Source: Aurifilum marmelostoma (Eukaryota > Ascomycota > Sordariomycetes > Diaporthales > Cryphonectriaceae). From it: 64,000 nt of DNA. Location of the stretch: positions 930,001 through 994,000 of the forward strand of contig JAMXSV010000006.1 in the NCBI GenBank assembly GCA_027559495.1. Reading direction: 5' to 3'. Position 1 is the first letter of the stretch, and every line of letters begins with the position of its first letter. The notes under the pieces were generated by a model, which saw only the letters and a list, made by a program, of their open reading frames with translations, was not told the DNA's origin and searched no databases. Positions 50,650-61,487 of this stretch are shown one piece after another. A program made the position numbers and the translations under genes.

Positions 50650-52679
50650 ATGGCGCCTCTGAGATCGTTCGCCAACTACCCAGGCGCAAGGGAGGCGACG
50701 GATATCAGCTATGACCTGGACGACCAGGCAAAGAACCCCGTGTTGCGCGGGCTTCCCCTAGCCATAGGTGCGGCCATGTAAGTTAGCAGCAGAGAAGTGT
50801 CCCATTCTCAAGACTAAATATTTTTTCCTGAGTTTTCTAACCTGTGTCCTGCAACACTTGTAGCGTCACGAGAAGCACTATCGTGCAGCGGTTTCTGTAC
50901 GGCAATGCTGGGTTCGATAAGCTGAGTGCTGTGGAGAGTCTGAACGATGAGCATTGGCGATTCGAGGTGAGCTGGTCTTTACCTGTGGGACGACGGAGGT
51001 GGAGGGCTGCAGACACAGCCAGCCTGTCGGTGTGTGGTCTACGAGCTGACAGCTTTTATCGTTAGCCCACCGTGATCCCCCTCAGAGATCCCTCGGCCCA
51101 GAGCGTCTCACAGCCAACGTTCGAATCAGAGCTTCTCGAGGCCCTGCCCGCAGATATACCAGGGCGCTACTCCTCCTTTGCAGACTACCACAAACTCTAC
51201 CTCTCCGGTGCCGCCACACCCGTGCAGGTGGTGGAGGCTCTCCTCCCCCTGATCCGGCGTGATGTCCCCTCGCCGACGCCCTATGCCAAGGCATGGCTCG
51301 ACATCCACGTTGACGAAGTCCTCGCCGCGGCCAGGGCTTCTGCTGAGCGCTACGCATCTGGAAAGCCCCTGGGCGTGCTCGATGGCGTCCCCTTTGGCGT
51401 CAAGGCCGACCTTCCCGTGAAGGGCTATCTGAGCACCTACGGCATGCGCGTGGACCCGTCACTGTCATTCTTTCGCACGCCCGAGGCCGAGACGCTCTGG
51501 CCCGTCCAGAAGCTCGAGGAGGCCGGCGCCATCATGCTCGGCAAGATGAACCAGCATGAAATTGGTATGGACACGACGGGCTGCAACCCCGTGACGGGGA
51601 CCCCCGTCAACTTCTGTAACCCGGCGTACTACCCTGGAGGGTCCTCGTCGGGCGCCGGCTCGGCCCTAGGCGCCGGTCTCGTGCCCTTGTGCGTCGGCAC
51701 CGATGCTGGCGGCTCAATTCGTGTGCCTTCCTCAACAGCGGGGTGCGTCTCCCTCAAGACGAGCCATAACCGCACCTGCGTCATGAGCAGCAGCATGTGC
51801 ATCGTTGGACCCATGTGCGCCAACGTCAGCGACCTCACCGTTGCATACCGCGTCATGGCCCAGCCAGACATCTCCGACCCCGTGAGCGGCCTGTTCGCCG
51901 CGAGCGAAAAGCCGGTGACCGGTGCAGCAGGCGCGAAGAGGTACCTTGGCCTATGCCGGCCGTGGCTCAATCGTGCCGCCCCCGATGTGCGCGCCCTGTT
52001 CGACAAGGCCGTCGAATGGTACGAACAAGAGCTAGGCTACGAGGTCATCGACATCGATATCCCATTCATAGCCGAGGGTCGCACCGCGCACGGCGCTGTC
52101 AACCTCGCCGAGGCTGCCGACAAGGCCCGCGCACGCGTGTCGCCCGCGGCCGACGGGGCCGCCGCAGCCGCAAGATGGACCGACCTACTGTCGCCAGCCA
52201 ACGCCATCACCTGCTGCGTAGGCGCGCAGACCGCTGCTGGTGACTACCTGCGCTTCGCCCAGGTGCGATCGGCGCTCATGCGGCACTTGGCGTTCCTTTT
52301 CGAGCGGTACGGAGCGGGCTTGCTGATCGCGTCGCCGACGCTGCCCGATGCAGGGTACGCCATCCACCCCGACGACGAGGCGCGCGGGTTCACGGATGGC
52401 GACCGTACCATGCGCAGCATGCTGTTTGTGTGGCTAAGCAATATGAGCGGTTGCCCGTCTGTCACGGTGCCCGTCGGGTACGTGCAGCCAGACAAGGGCC
52501 AGGGAAAGCTACCTGTCGGCATGCTAGCGATGGGAATGTGGGGTGAGGAGGAGAGACTGCTCGGGTGGGCAGCGGAGGGGGAAAGGTATCTGAGGGAGGG
52601 GCCTGGAGGCGGACGGGTCAGGCCTGAAGCTTGGGTTGATGTGGTTGAGCTGGCCAAGGAAGGCAAGACGTTCAATTAA
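50650..52679 (+). CDS. Amidase-signature family hydrolase
   Basis: Three exons (50650-50777, 50864-50966, 51066-52679) give 614 aa. The junctions are AT|C and phase 0, and the introns are 86 and 99 bp. The amidase-signature triad is intact: Lys190 in FGVKADLPVKG, Ser270 in YYPGGSSSGAGSALG and Ser294 in CVGTDAGGSIRVPSS. The 24-residue spacing between the two Ser is that of the family. These enzymes hydrolyse amides through a Ser-cisSer-Lys mechanism; members include acetamidases, fatty-acid amide hydrolases, GatA, and allophanate hydrolases. The substrate is not deducible. A GatA role is unlikely because no presequence or partner subunit is visible. The C-terminal domain (about 380-614) is of the expected length. 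The 3' end faces that of the D-lactate dehydrogenase, 435 bp away. Confidence 0.88.
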
Positions 52680-53114
52680 GAGAGGGTGTTCTGAGAAGAG
52701 AGCTCTTGTGACGCCCATTTGCGTCGGTGGTACAATGTCAAGGTTTCGGAAAGAAGTCTTTGGTTGTTTGGTTTGGGGATAAGCATGCATTCAGGCGAAT
52801 TTGTACATACACTCTCGATTACAGAACTTTTCCCGTGGTCGAAGCGAGGTATTAGAGTAGATGACCCAATATCGAAACTTCCTCAGCTCAGTGGAGAACA
52901 GGCCGACCTTGCTTCTAGGGCAGGGAATATAAGTAGTACACCGACTACAGGCGTCAAGCATCTTCCCTCAAACAGGAGAACAATGCCCACATTGGCGATC
53001 CGTCAGCTTCAAGAAGGACGCCCTCCCTTATTCATACTTATTCACACGAGAAGTGACGTGCGCGCGACAAGGAATGCGGCCTGAACCCTGCCTACGTTTT
53101 CCCCTTCTACCAGC
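52680..53114. other. Short convergent intergenic region
   Basis: The region carries the 3' ends of the amidase (+) and the D-lactate dehydrogenase (-) in 435 bp, so their 3' UTRs may overlap. No open frame of interest was seen. Confidence 0.5.
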
Positions 53115-55395
53115 TTACCACTCGGCAATCTCACCTGCCTTGGGTTTCTGCATCCTTACGACCTTGTCACAGTTGAGCAGGCACAGAGGGTCAAAAGCTT
53201 GCTTCATCTGTGCAAGAGTACATGAGAACGAATCAGTTTTGGGCGCGGGGGCGGACAGAACACAAACATTGGGGTTGGGGGGGGGGGGAACGTACCTTTC
53301 TCATGACATCTACCGTGCTGGCGCCTAGCTCGTGGGGGAGGTAGTCGCGCTTGACCAGACCAACTCCATGCTCGCCCTGGAGGGAATTTTGTCAGGACCG
53401 AGACTGGTGATCTCCCCAACGATCACATCCTCTACAAGGGAGAGGAGAGAGAGAGAGGGAAAAGGATTGGGGACGGAGGATGTGTCACTTACAGTCACTG
53501 TGCCCTCCATCTCGACGGCTCGCTTGACCATCCTGTGGACGACCTCCTCTGCGAGCTTCCTCTGGGCGTCACTGTAGAGTAATATTGCTGCGGGCGGGAC
53601 AAGGAGGTCAGCATTATTTCTTTCGCGAAAAATGCACGGCCTTGGAAAATGGGTGTGTGTAAGTGGTGGATGGTGTCAAGACATACTGTGAAAGTTGCCG
53701 TCCCCGACGTGTCCCACGATGGTGCCATAGAGCCCACTCTGCTGCACGTCCTTCTTGGTCTCCTCGATGATGTCCGGCAGCCTCGAGATGGGCACGGCAA
53801 CATCGCCCGTCCACACCTTGTCGCCGTCCTTCTTGACGGCCGTGGTGCTCCACAGCGCCTCTTTCCGCGCCGACCACAGCTCCAGCTGCTCCTCCTGGCT
53901 CCTGGCAAAGTCGAACCCGGTGCTGCCGGACTGCTTGGCCATCTGCCTGACAATGTCGATCTGCTCCTTGACGCCCTTGTCGGTGCCCGCGAACTTGAAG
54001 AACAGGGTCGGCGCCTCCTGCCAGGCGCGGGCGGTGTGGCCGGCCTTGTTGATGCACTTCATCATCTCGTCGTCGAGGATCTCCACGGCGGCGACGGGCA
54101 CGCCGGACCCGACGACGCGGCCCACGCAGTCGGCGGCCTGGCGGATCGAGCCAAAGGAGCACACGGCGACGCTGGTCGTGGCGGGGCGCACGGTGACCTT
54201 GAGCGTGGCCTCGGTGACGAGGCCGAGGGTGCCCTCGCTGCCGATGAAGACCTTGGTCAGGTCGTAGCCAGCAGAGCTCTTCCTCGGCCTCTGGCGCGTC
54301 TTGATGATGGTGCCGTCGGCGAGCACCACCGTCAGGCTCAGCACCCACTCCCTCATGGTGCCGTACCGGTAGGCGTTGGTCCCGCTGCAGCCCGTGCCGA
54401 TCATGCCGCCGATCATGGCGCCCGGGCCAGGGTCGGGCGGGAAGAACAGGCCCTCGTCGGCTAGCTGCTCGTTGAGGTGCTCCCAGCCGACGGCGGGCTG
54501 GACCACGACGTCGAGGTCGTCCTTGTGCAGGGCGATGACCTTGTCCATGCGGCCAAAGTCGACGCAGATGCCGCCCCTGGTGGGCGCGAAGTGGCCCTCG
54601 AGGCTCGTGCCGCCGCTGTAGCCCGTCACGGGGATCCTGCGCTTGTGGCACACCTTCATGATGCGCGAGACCTCCTCTGTGGTGGCCGGGTACACGACGC
54701 AGAAGGGCATGGGCTCCGAGGCCGGCCGGTTGTGGGTGGACCACTCGGACTGCGCGTGCGAGAGGAGGACGTCCTCCATGGTGGAGACGTTGTCCTTGCC
54801 GACGATCTCGACAAAGTCGGACCAGGCGGCCTGGAGCTCGGCGGGGGCGACATTGTGTTTTGGGGGTCGGATCACGGAGAGAGGCAGGGTCGAGGTCGGT
54901 TCTGGGTCGCGGGGTAGCTTGGTGCCGCAGTAAAAGGCCATCAGGGAGGCCAGGACGACGACTGGAATTCGGAGAAGCCGGAGACAACAGACGGTCAGCT
55001 TTTGCAAGTTTTGATCCCATTCAGATATTGAGTTTCCCTGGACAGGGCGAGGACGAAAGGGACACTGGACGAGAACCTTCCTACTACTTACCAACCGTAG
55101 TCGCGAGGTTTCTCCCACCACCGCTCCTCGCCTCTCTCTCGATCGCCGCCCGCCTCAGCTCCTCCTTCTCCCTTGCCATACGCTGTGTAATACTCTCTAG
55201 CATCTGACCCTTGAAAGTCGACTCACGACTACTGCTACTGCTCTTGGAACCTCCTTTGTCCGAGGCCCATCTTGTCTGCTGGCTCAGCAATGCGCCCGGT
55301 ATCCTTTGCACCGCTCTCGCGCCTCCTGTAGAGGTCTGTGGGGCTCGCAGGCCCTTCAGCAGAGTCGCCGTCCTGCTGCTGAGCTGTTGTGACAT
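53115..55395 (-). CDS. dld1: Mitochondrial D-lactate dehydrogenase (cytochrome c), FAD-dependent
   Basis: Five exons (55395-55092, 54961-53687, 53587-53493, 53376-53296, 53207-53115) give 615 aa. The introns are 130, 99, 116 and 88 bp, all phase-compatible. The N-terminus MSQQLSSRTATLLKGLRAPQ is a basic, Ser-rich mitochondrial presequence. A short hydrophobic segment (about 98-114, TTVVVLASLMAFYCG) probably holds it at the inner membrane, as in yeast Dld1. The FAD-binding PCMH domain follows (about 185-365), with GYSGGTSLEGH at 215-225 and CSGTNAYRYG at 293-302. The C-terminal FAD-oxidase domain has HVGDGNFH (519-526) and GEHGVG (559-564), the motifs expected for D-lactate or D-2-hydroxyacid dehydrogenases. 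It oxidises D-lactate to pyruvate and passes electrons to cytochrome c, using D-lactate from the glyoxalase pathway. D-2-hydroxyglutarate dehydrogenase is a less likely reading. Confidence 0.92.
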
Positions 55396-56301
55396 CGTGC
55401 AAAGAGAGAGAAGGAGGGAGAATACGCCCAGACGGGGAAGGGTTCGAGCAAGGTCCGAGGTTTGAGCGTGGATGGAATTCTGCCTCTCTGCCCGGCGAGG
55501 ATACTGAATAGGGCGTCGATGCAGACTAGCCGATCATCGCGCCGCGCACTGGTCCCTTTGCCTATTAAAATAAAAGATTACTGAACGATAGGATTGGTGC
55601 GGGTGGGTGTCTCTCCTGGTCGGCACTTGGTAATTCGTTCTCCTTGGGAGGGGAGCCAGTTGCTGCAAGTAGCACGACAGCCGGGAGGAAAATGACGAGG
55701 GCCCTGCTCCGGGAAAGCTTTACAGAGCAGCCACGGCGGGTGCTAGACGGGGCCTTGGCCCCGGCACTTGAAGGCTCCGCTTCCCGGCATCTTCGGGCGT
55801 AACGTTGGAAAGGTTCTATGGATGCTTTTTTGAAAAGGACAAAAGAAGGTGATTGATTGGCAATCTTTCTTTGTCTCTTGAGAATCAATTGACATGGTAT
55901 GATCGCCGAACCATCACAGACTATCCATGGGGTCACTCTTTTCCCCCTTGGAGGCGAGATCAAAGGCGATGCTCTTCGGCTTAGTTGAGGTTGGAAAGAG
56001 GAGGGAGGCATGGCGTTTGATACAGCACAACAGAGTTCACACTTCAAGTCTAAGGGTTCTTTTGAATGTCATATTCCCTTTGCTTTTGTCCCCTCCTAGG
56101 TCATCCACTTCTATAGTACTTAGTATCTTGGTACACAGGGCTAACAGCAGCCCCCCTCAACTCCCCCCACTCCCCCTCCCTCATTTCTCTGGCTAGGGTG
56201 TGGACGAATTCTATCCATGCAATGTACAAGTCAGGCTAGGGCACTTGAGCTCGAATGGGATCAGTTCGGCCTTTTGGAATATTCGAGGAGACCTTGTGCA
56301 T
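55396..56301. other. Intergenic region, dld1 promoter and mic60 3' end
   Basis: Both flanking genes are transcribed leftwards, so the left part should hold the dld1 promoter and leader and the right part the mic60 3' UTR. An open minus-strand frame of 160 codons (55565-56047) has no recognisable motif and was not called. Confidence 0.45.
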
Positions 56302-58503
56302 CTACTCAACCTTGAGACTCTGCAGCCTGGCCTCCGTCTGGATCACCTGTAGCACAAAGACGTTAGCATAGATTGTTCACAACACAAAGTCGTGTATAAA
56401 AAATTGCATGGAGTTCGTGGTGAGCTTACCTCCAGAGCCTGCCTGACCTCCAACACCTTCCTCACCTCGCCCAGCCAGTCCCGGCTTAGCGTCTTTGCCC
56501 AGCCCGTCAGGCCGTTCATCTCCCGCGCTGCAGCGTCCAGGTTACCCTCCTCGAGGAGAGTCTGGGTGCGCGTGAGGATGCTCTCGACGTCGTCGCCGGC
56601 GGCGATCCCCTGCTTCTTGAACAGCACCTTGCTCAGCACAAAGCTGGACGCGTGGCTGGCGACGCCCGCATCCTCTGGCAGCAACGAGGCCTTGCGCACC
56701 TCGTTGGCCACTCGCCGGAACCTGTCAATCAGCTCTGCCGAGTTGGACACGCCGCGCTGGTATGCCGAGGGGTTGATCGACGCGATGGCCGCGTTAACCA
56801 CGGCATCGTCCGCTGCGATCTCCTTGAGCGCCACCAGCTCCTTGATGAAGGGTCGCGGGTGGGCCGCGTCCTCGAGGCTGGCGCGGACCGCCTCCACTGC
56901 GACGTGGAGCTGCTGTGTGCGCAGGTTCATGTCTATCACCTCGTTCCAGCCGGTGGCCAGGCTCTCCAGGTCCGAGACGGACTTGGACAGCTCCTCCAGC
57001 TTGCCGAGCCTGCCGTTCCGCTCCGTCTCGACCTGCCTCTTGATCTGGTCCTTGAAGTGGCGCTTGAGCGCGATGGCCTGCTCGAGGAGCTTGTTGCTGA
57101 GCTTGTCCTCGTGCAGCTGCCTCTCCCGGTCCGACATGACCTTGAGGCGCTCGTCGTACGTCTCCTTGATCCTCTTCATCTCCTCGTTGAACTCACGCTG
57201 CCAGCCGGCCTCCTGCGCAGCCATGGTATTCTCAACGCGGCTGAGCAGGTCATTCGCAGCCTTGTCAAAGTCCTCGACCCGGGCCTTCACCTTGGCAGCA
57301 GCCTCCGCCTCAGCAGCCGCCTTGATCTGGTCGATCTCTCCAAAGACCTTCTTGAGCTCGTTCTTGGCCTTCTCGACAGACGAGGCATACTTGCCGTGCG
57401 CACCGTCCGCGTTGATGACGGCGATGATGTCGTTCAGCATGTGCGCCAGGTTCTGGACCACGGGCTCGTCGGCATCAGGGAAGTAGACAGGCTCAATCGG
57501 TGCGGCAGGAGGAAGGCGCGACGGCTCGTTGACCTCAGGCGCCCTGAAACCAGATGGTGCGGCGGAAGCAGCAGCAGCAGCCGCCGCCGCAGGAGCAGTA
57601 GTGACCGGGGCAGGGGCGTCCTTCTTGGGCTCCGCCTTGGGAGCCGGAGCAGGCTTCTCCTTGGGCTTGGGGGCCTCGGGAGCGGGCGTCTTCTTGCCGG
57701 CTTCCTTCTTCACCGCGACCGTCTTCTCAACAGCGCTCGACTGCCGTCCGGCCGGCTCACCAGAGTCTGCCACCCTCCAGGCCACACCATGTTGGGCTGG
57801 GATGCGCACCGCCTCGCCCGTGTCGCGTGGGCGCTGGCCGCCGCGGTTGGAGATGTTGGGGAAGCGCTTGCGGAACTCCATCTCCTCCAGGTAGAGCACG
57901 GCCTGCTCGCCGTAGGGAATGTACTCTGTGAAGAAGTCGTGGAACTTGTCGTTGACCCGCGCGTAGTAGACACCACCGCCAAAGGCGACAGCACCAAGGA
58001 TCACGAGGGTCAGGACATAATTGCGCAGTCTCCGGAAGAAGCCAATGCCTGCAGGTGGAGGCGGGGGAGGTGTCGAAGTCGCCGCCCCTTGCTTGCTCGA
58101 GACATGCCCGAGGTCTTCTGGTGCGGGAGGTGTCAGGGGCACGTTCTCGGGCGCGATGGTGTTGGCCTGGACGTTCGTCTCGGTCGATGGGGGAGGTGGT
58201 TGTGTTGATGGGGCAGTATTCGTCTCTGCAGCCGGGAATTTGGGAACTTGGGGCTTCTCATCGGCGTAGCCTCTCTGCGCACATGCCACGTGGTTAGTTA
58301 GTCAATTATCAGCAGAACATCGCGCTCGAGACGCCGGTGTGCCTTCACACGACCAGAGACAGAGAACAAATTCAACGGCACTCACCCTCGTCACGAGGAG
58401 GCCAGCAGGCCGAGCTGCTGCTACTTGCCATTGGCGGCCAGGAGCAGCGGCAACAGACCTGCTGCTCAGCCCCCCTCACGGATCGAAGCGATGTCCGCAA
58501 CAT
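56302..58503 (-). CDS. mic60: MICOS complex subunit Mic60 (mitofilin), apparent frameshift in exon 1
   Basis: Three exons (58503-58386, 58274-56430, 56346-56302) with introns of 111 and 83 bp; exon 2 and exon 3 join in phase 0. The expected product is about 668 aa. Mic60 shapes crista junctions from the inner mitochondrial membrane. Features in order: presequence, Pro-rich linker, one transmembrane helix (about 125-144, YVLTLVILGAVAFGGGVYYA), an Ala/Pro/Lys-rich spacer, a long coiled coil (about 310-500) and the C-terminal mitofilin domain up to QALEVIQTEARLQSLKVE. Exon 1 starts MLRTSLRSVRG, but after a run of six G (58470-58475) the frame becomes Cys/Trp-rich and does not meet exon 2 in phase. 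The neighbouring frame reads as an Arg/Ala-rich presequence ending LLVTR and joins RGYADEKP in phase 0. So either the run is one base too long or the allele is broken. A weaker alternative splice acceptor within AGAGAG could also keep an open frame. Confidence 0.88.
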
Positions 58504-59564
58504 GAGGGAATGCAATGGCCCGTCGCGGGTATCGAATTGGGTTGTGAGGGATGGAGGAGGAGGGGTGGGAAGTACACGACCTGGGTTTATCAGAGTGCTG
58601 CTTTGCGGGAAAATTCGCGACTCGACCTGGTTTTGCCGAAGCTCTGGCGGCTGGCTAGAAGCGACAGGGATCCCTACAGCATGCTACTTACCCTCTACAG
58701 TAGGGTACTCAGGCTCCGGTGCCTACTAAAAGTTTATGAGCAGTAACGTCATACTGTCATACTGTGCGCAATGCACAATCCGCCTATTGCTGGCCCGGCG
58801 AGAGCATTTGAGGGCTTTTGTTTAATTTCTTTTGTCAATATTTTCCTGGTACAATTGCAAGACTCGGATCAAGATTGCCTTTGAGTACCATCATATATGA
58901 CTGTACAGTTTCTGCAACTGTTTCCTGTTACTATTTTACTGCTTGGGAGAGACGGTCGAAGAGGCATGTCAAGAATTCGGGCGGGCATCCCTAAACCCAT
59001 CCGTGGCATACGGACACAAACAATGGGTTACGATAACAGGGCAGGACTACAAAAGTCTGTCTCAATGTGGTATTGTATTCAACATTCTCCTCGTACAAAT
59101 GCGTCTCCTGTCCTGTCATCTGCACACGAGACCGGAGGCACAAAAAAGTAGAAAAACCAAAAGAAGAATCTCATCAACTCGAATCCCCACCCCGACGCCA
59201 GTGAATCCTGTCTCTTCCCTGGACCAAGCCAAACGATCGAAAAGCTCTTAGATTGGGAATTCCCGGGAGGACGCATCATAAAAGAGGTATTAAATAAAGA
59301 CTGATGCCGTTCCCATCGTACCAGTATACGACACCAGAGGATGAGCCGACATTCAGGGACTTGTTACTCGTTCTGAAAGTGCATGTAACTTGTCAACACA
59401 AGCAGCAAACGACCTCCTCCGCTCCGTGATGGTGTTTCGATTCCCAGGCGTATGCATCGTAGGTTGTGTAAAATCTCATCCGGAAGGTGAGCGGGTCCCC
59501 TAGCGACACGCAAGCCTCCCCACCACTCCAAATGCCTCGACACTTCGCAGAGACTGGGGGTTGC
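58504..59564. other. Intergenic region, mic60 promoter and ypt5 3' end
   Basis: This should contain the mic60 promoter and leader (left) and the ypt5 3' UTR (right). The sequence is AT-richer around 58800-59300. No gene or structured repeat was seen. Confidence 0.45.
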
Positions 59565-60500
59565 TTAGCAGGCACACGGGCCGTTGCTATTAGTGTTAGC
59601 ATTCTCCGCCGCGCCGAGGCTGACTCCCGGCCGTTGGCCTGTCCGTGAGTGTCGCGGACCGGCCTGGTCGAGGGGCAGCTTCTTGGCAATCGCAGTGAAC
59701 AGTTCTTTGACGTTCTCGGCCGTCTTGGCCGAGGTCTCAAAGAACAGGAGGCCGGCCTCGCGGGCGTACGCCTCAGCCTCCGATGTCTGGATGGCCCTCT
59801 TGTCGGGCTGCTCGGTGACGAGATCGAGCTTGTTTCCGGCGAGCGCGATGATGATGTTCTCGTTGGCCTGGCGCTGGAGCTCCTTGACCCACGCCTTCGC
59901 CTTGTCCAGCGATGACTATATCTCGGCAGGTCAGCATGGTCTCCGTTCGCGCGAGCGCGCACACACACCCCTATCATCCCTTCCGCATCAACGTATACGT
60001 ACGGCTTGTGTGATATCGTAGACGACTACGGCGCAGTTTGCATTCCTGTAGTACATGGGCGCGAGAGACTTGTACCGCTCTTGCCCGGCAGTATCCCAGA
60101 TCTCGAACTTGACGGTGGTGGCTTCATCGAGGGAGATGGTCTGTGTGAGGAAGGCGGCGCCGATGGTAGATTCTCTGTAGGAGTCGAATTGGTCCTGAAC
60201 ATCCGGTCAGCCCATAATTCTCAGTACCGGGAAGGACGGGATCGGGTTCTGCCGCACCTTTACAAAACGCAGCACTATTGAGCTCTGGATTCGCAGGTCA
60301 GCGCAAGCAGCGGGGATGGAAGCGATGGTTACGGAGTTGATACCTTGCCGACGGCAGACTCTCCTGCAGGACGGTTAGCACAAGATGTTTGCGGTCTGTG
60401 GCCATCTTGACCAGGATGAAGACATACCAAGCAGGACCAGCTTGAACTGCGCAAATCTGTTGCCCATGCCACGGGCACCAGGAGGTCCTCGGGAAGCCAT
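59565..60500 (-). CDS. ypt5: Rab5-type small GTPase (Ypt5/Vps21)
   Basis: Five exons (60500-60428, 60363-60344, 60284-60258, 60194-60003, 59915-59565) give 220 aa, the normal length of fungal Rab5. The second and third exons are only 20 and 27 nt. Motifs are complete: GESAVGKSS P-loop (25-33), switch [11 protein letters not shown] (49-58), the Rab5-specific effector region with Thr50, WDTAGQE (73-79), NKLD (132-135), ETSAK (164-168) and a C-terminal CAC (218-220) for double geranylgeranylation. Rab5 proteins drive homotypic early-endosome fusion and endosome motility through effectors such as CORVET and Vps34 complexes. The GTPase residue Gln78 is present, so the enzyme should be active. The introns (64, 59, 63 and 87 bp) all have consensus ends. 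It is divergent from sac1, with just under 1 kb between the start codons. Confidence 0.94.
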
Positions 60501-61487
60501 GACAGAGGTGTTGGAAGGCTTTGCCAGAGACTGCTGTGGTAATGTCCAAGAGGTCGTCGGAGGCCCACCGCTAACAAGCTGAGGGACTCGGTTTGAGGTG
60601 AGATCGGGCTGCCGAAAAGGCTGGGCTGGGAGGGGTACCAGTAGAGGGAAGGGCTCACAGTCAGTAGGAGAAGAGGAGAGAGGGTTTGGGTAGAAGAAGA
60701 GAGGAAGTAGCTGACTGCCTGACGAGGATGGTTTCGCAGGAGGCTGTGTGGCTGTTGAGGTTGAGATGGTGGAGTGGATGATGAAAGCGTGTGATTTGGT
60801 TAGCCTCAGTGACCAAGACTGTTGAGAGAGAGGCGCTTCTGACACTAACAGGTTGCGGCAGTGGCTTGGTCCTTGGCCTGGTCTGCCTGCATACAAACAC
60901 GTCAGGCGCTGCTACTGACTGACGGGACAGCCCAAGGTTCCGAGGTGTCCCACCTCCTGGCCCGTGCACCCCTCTATCCCTCTCTGTTTCTCTCCCTCTC
61001 CCACTATCTCTGTGCTTAGTACACCTCATGGTACATTGTACATACTGTAGTAGTAAAAACATGACCCCCAAACCGAATTCACAAGCCAGTGCAGTGTAGC
61101 GCTGTGCAGGGCACTGGGTCTGGTCCCTGGTCCCCTGTCCAGATGACGAAGGTCCGGCTGAAATTAGAATAGCCCCTTGTAACCTTGGGGGTCCAGTCTG
61201 CACATGCAGACAAGCAAGCTACCACGTTTAGCTCATCAACGTGTAATATTATCATCCAGGCCATCATCTCGTTGACACGAACCCCTCAAGCCTTGCAATC
61301 ACCAGCTTGCCACTTCTCCTTCTGTAGCAAGTTGCAGGGTCTACACCACAACATCTGATGGCCTAGATTTTTCTGCCCAGTCGAATCCACCAAACCCCCC
61401 ATCGATCACCCCCAGACCAGCCAGTGAGATCCCATCTCTGATCTACAAACTGTCCCGTTGTCTTCCCTTGCCCCAACTTTGCCCATC
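60501..61487. promoter_or_regulatory. Divergent promoter region between ypt5 and sac1
   Basis: Both start codons face outward from this 987-bp region, which must contain both promoters. It has purine-rich patches on the + strand near 60660-60700. No CCAAT/TATA arrangement was clear enough to place a start site, and no coding frame is supported. Confidence 0.55.

Noticed and set aside
53614..55020. 468-codon minus-strand frame and a 271-codon plus-strand frame over dld1
   Set aside because: Both are out-of-frame shadows of the dld1 coding exon, rich in Arg/Pro/His or Gly/Leu, with no recognisable domain.
50650..55395. Amidase and dld1 as a catabolic gene cluster
   Set aside because: They are convergent, and no shared substrate, regulator or transporter gene is nearby. 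Proximity alone does not support a pathway.
56652..58208. 518-codon open frame antisense to mic60
   Set aside because: It is the mirror of a long GC-rich coding exon. Its translation is Leu/Arg/Gly-rich with no motif, while the minus strand encodes a full Mic60.
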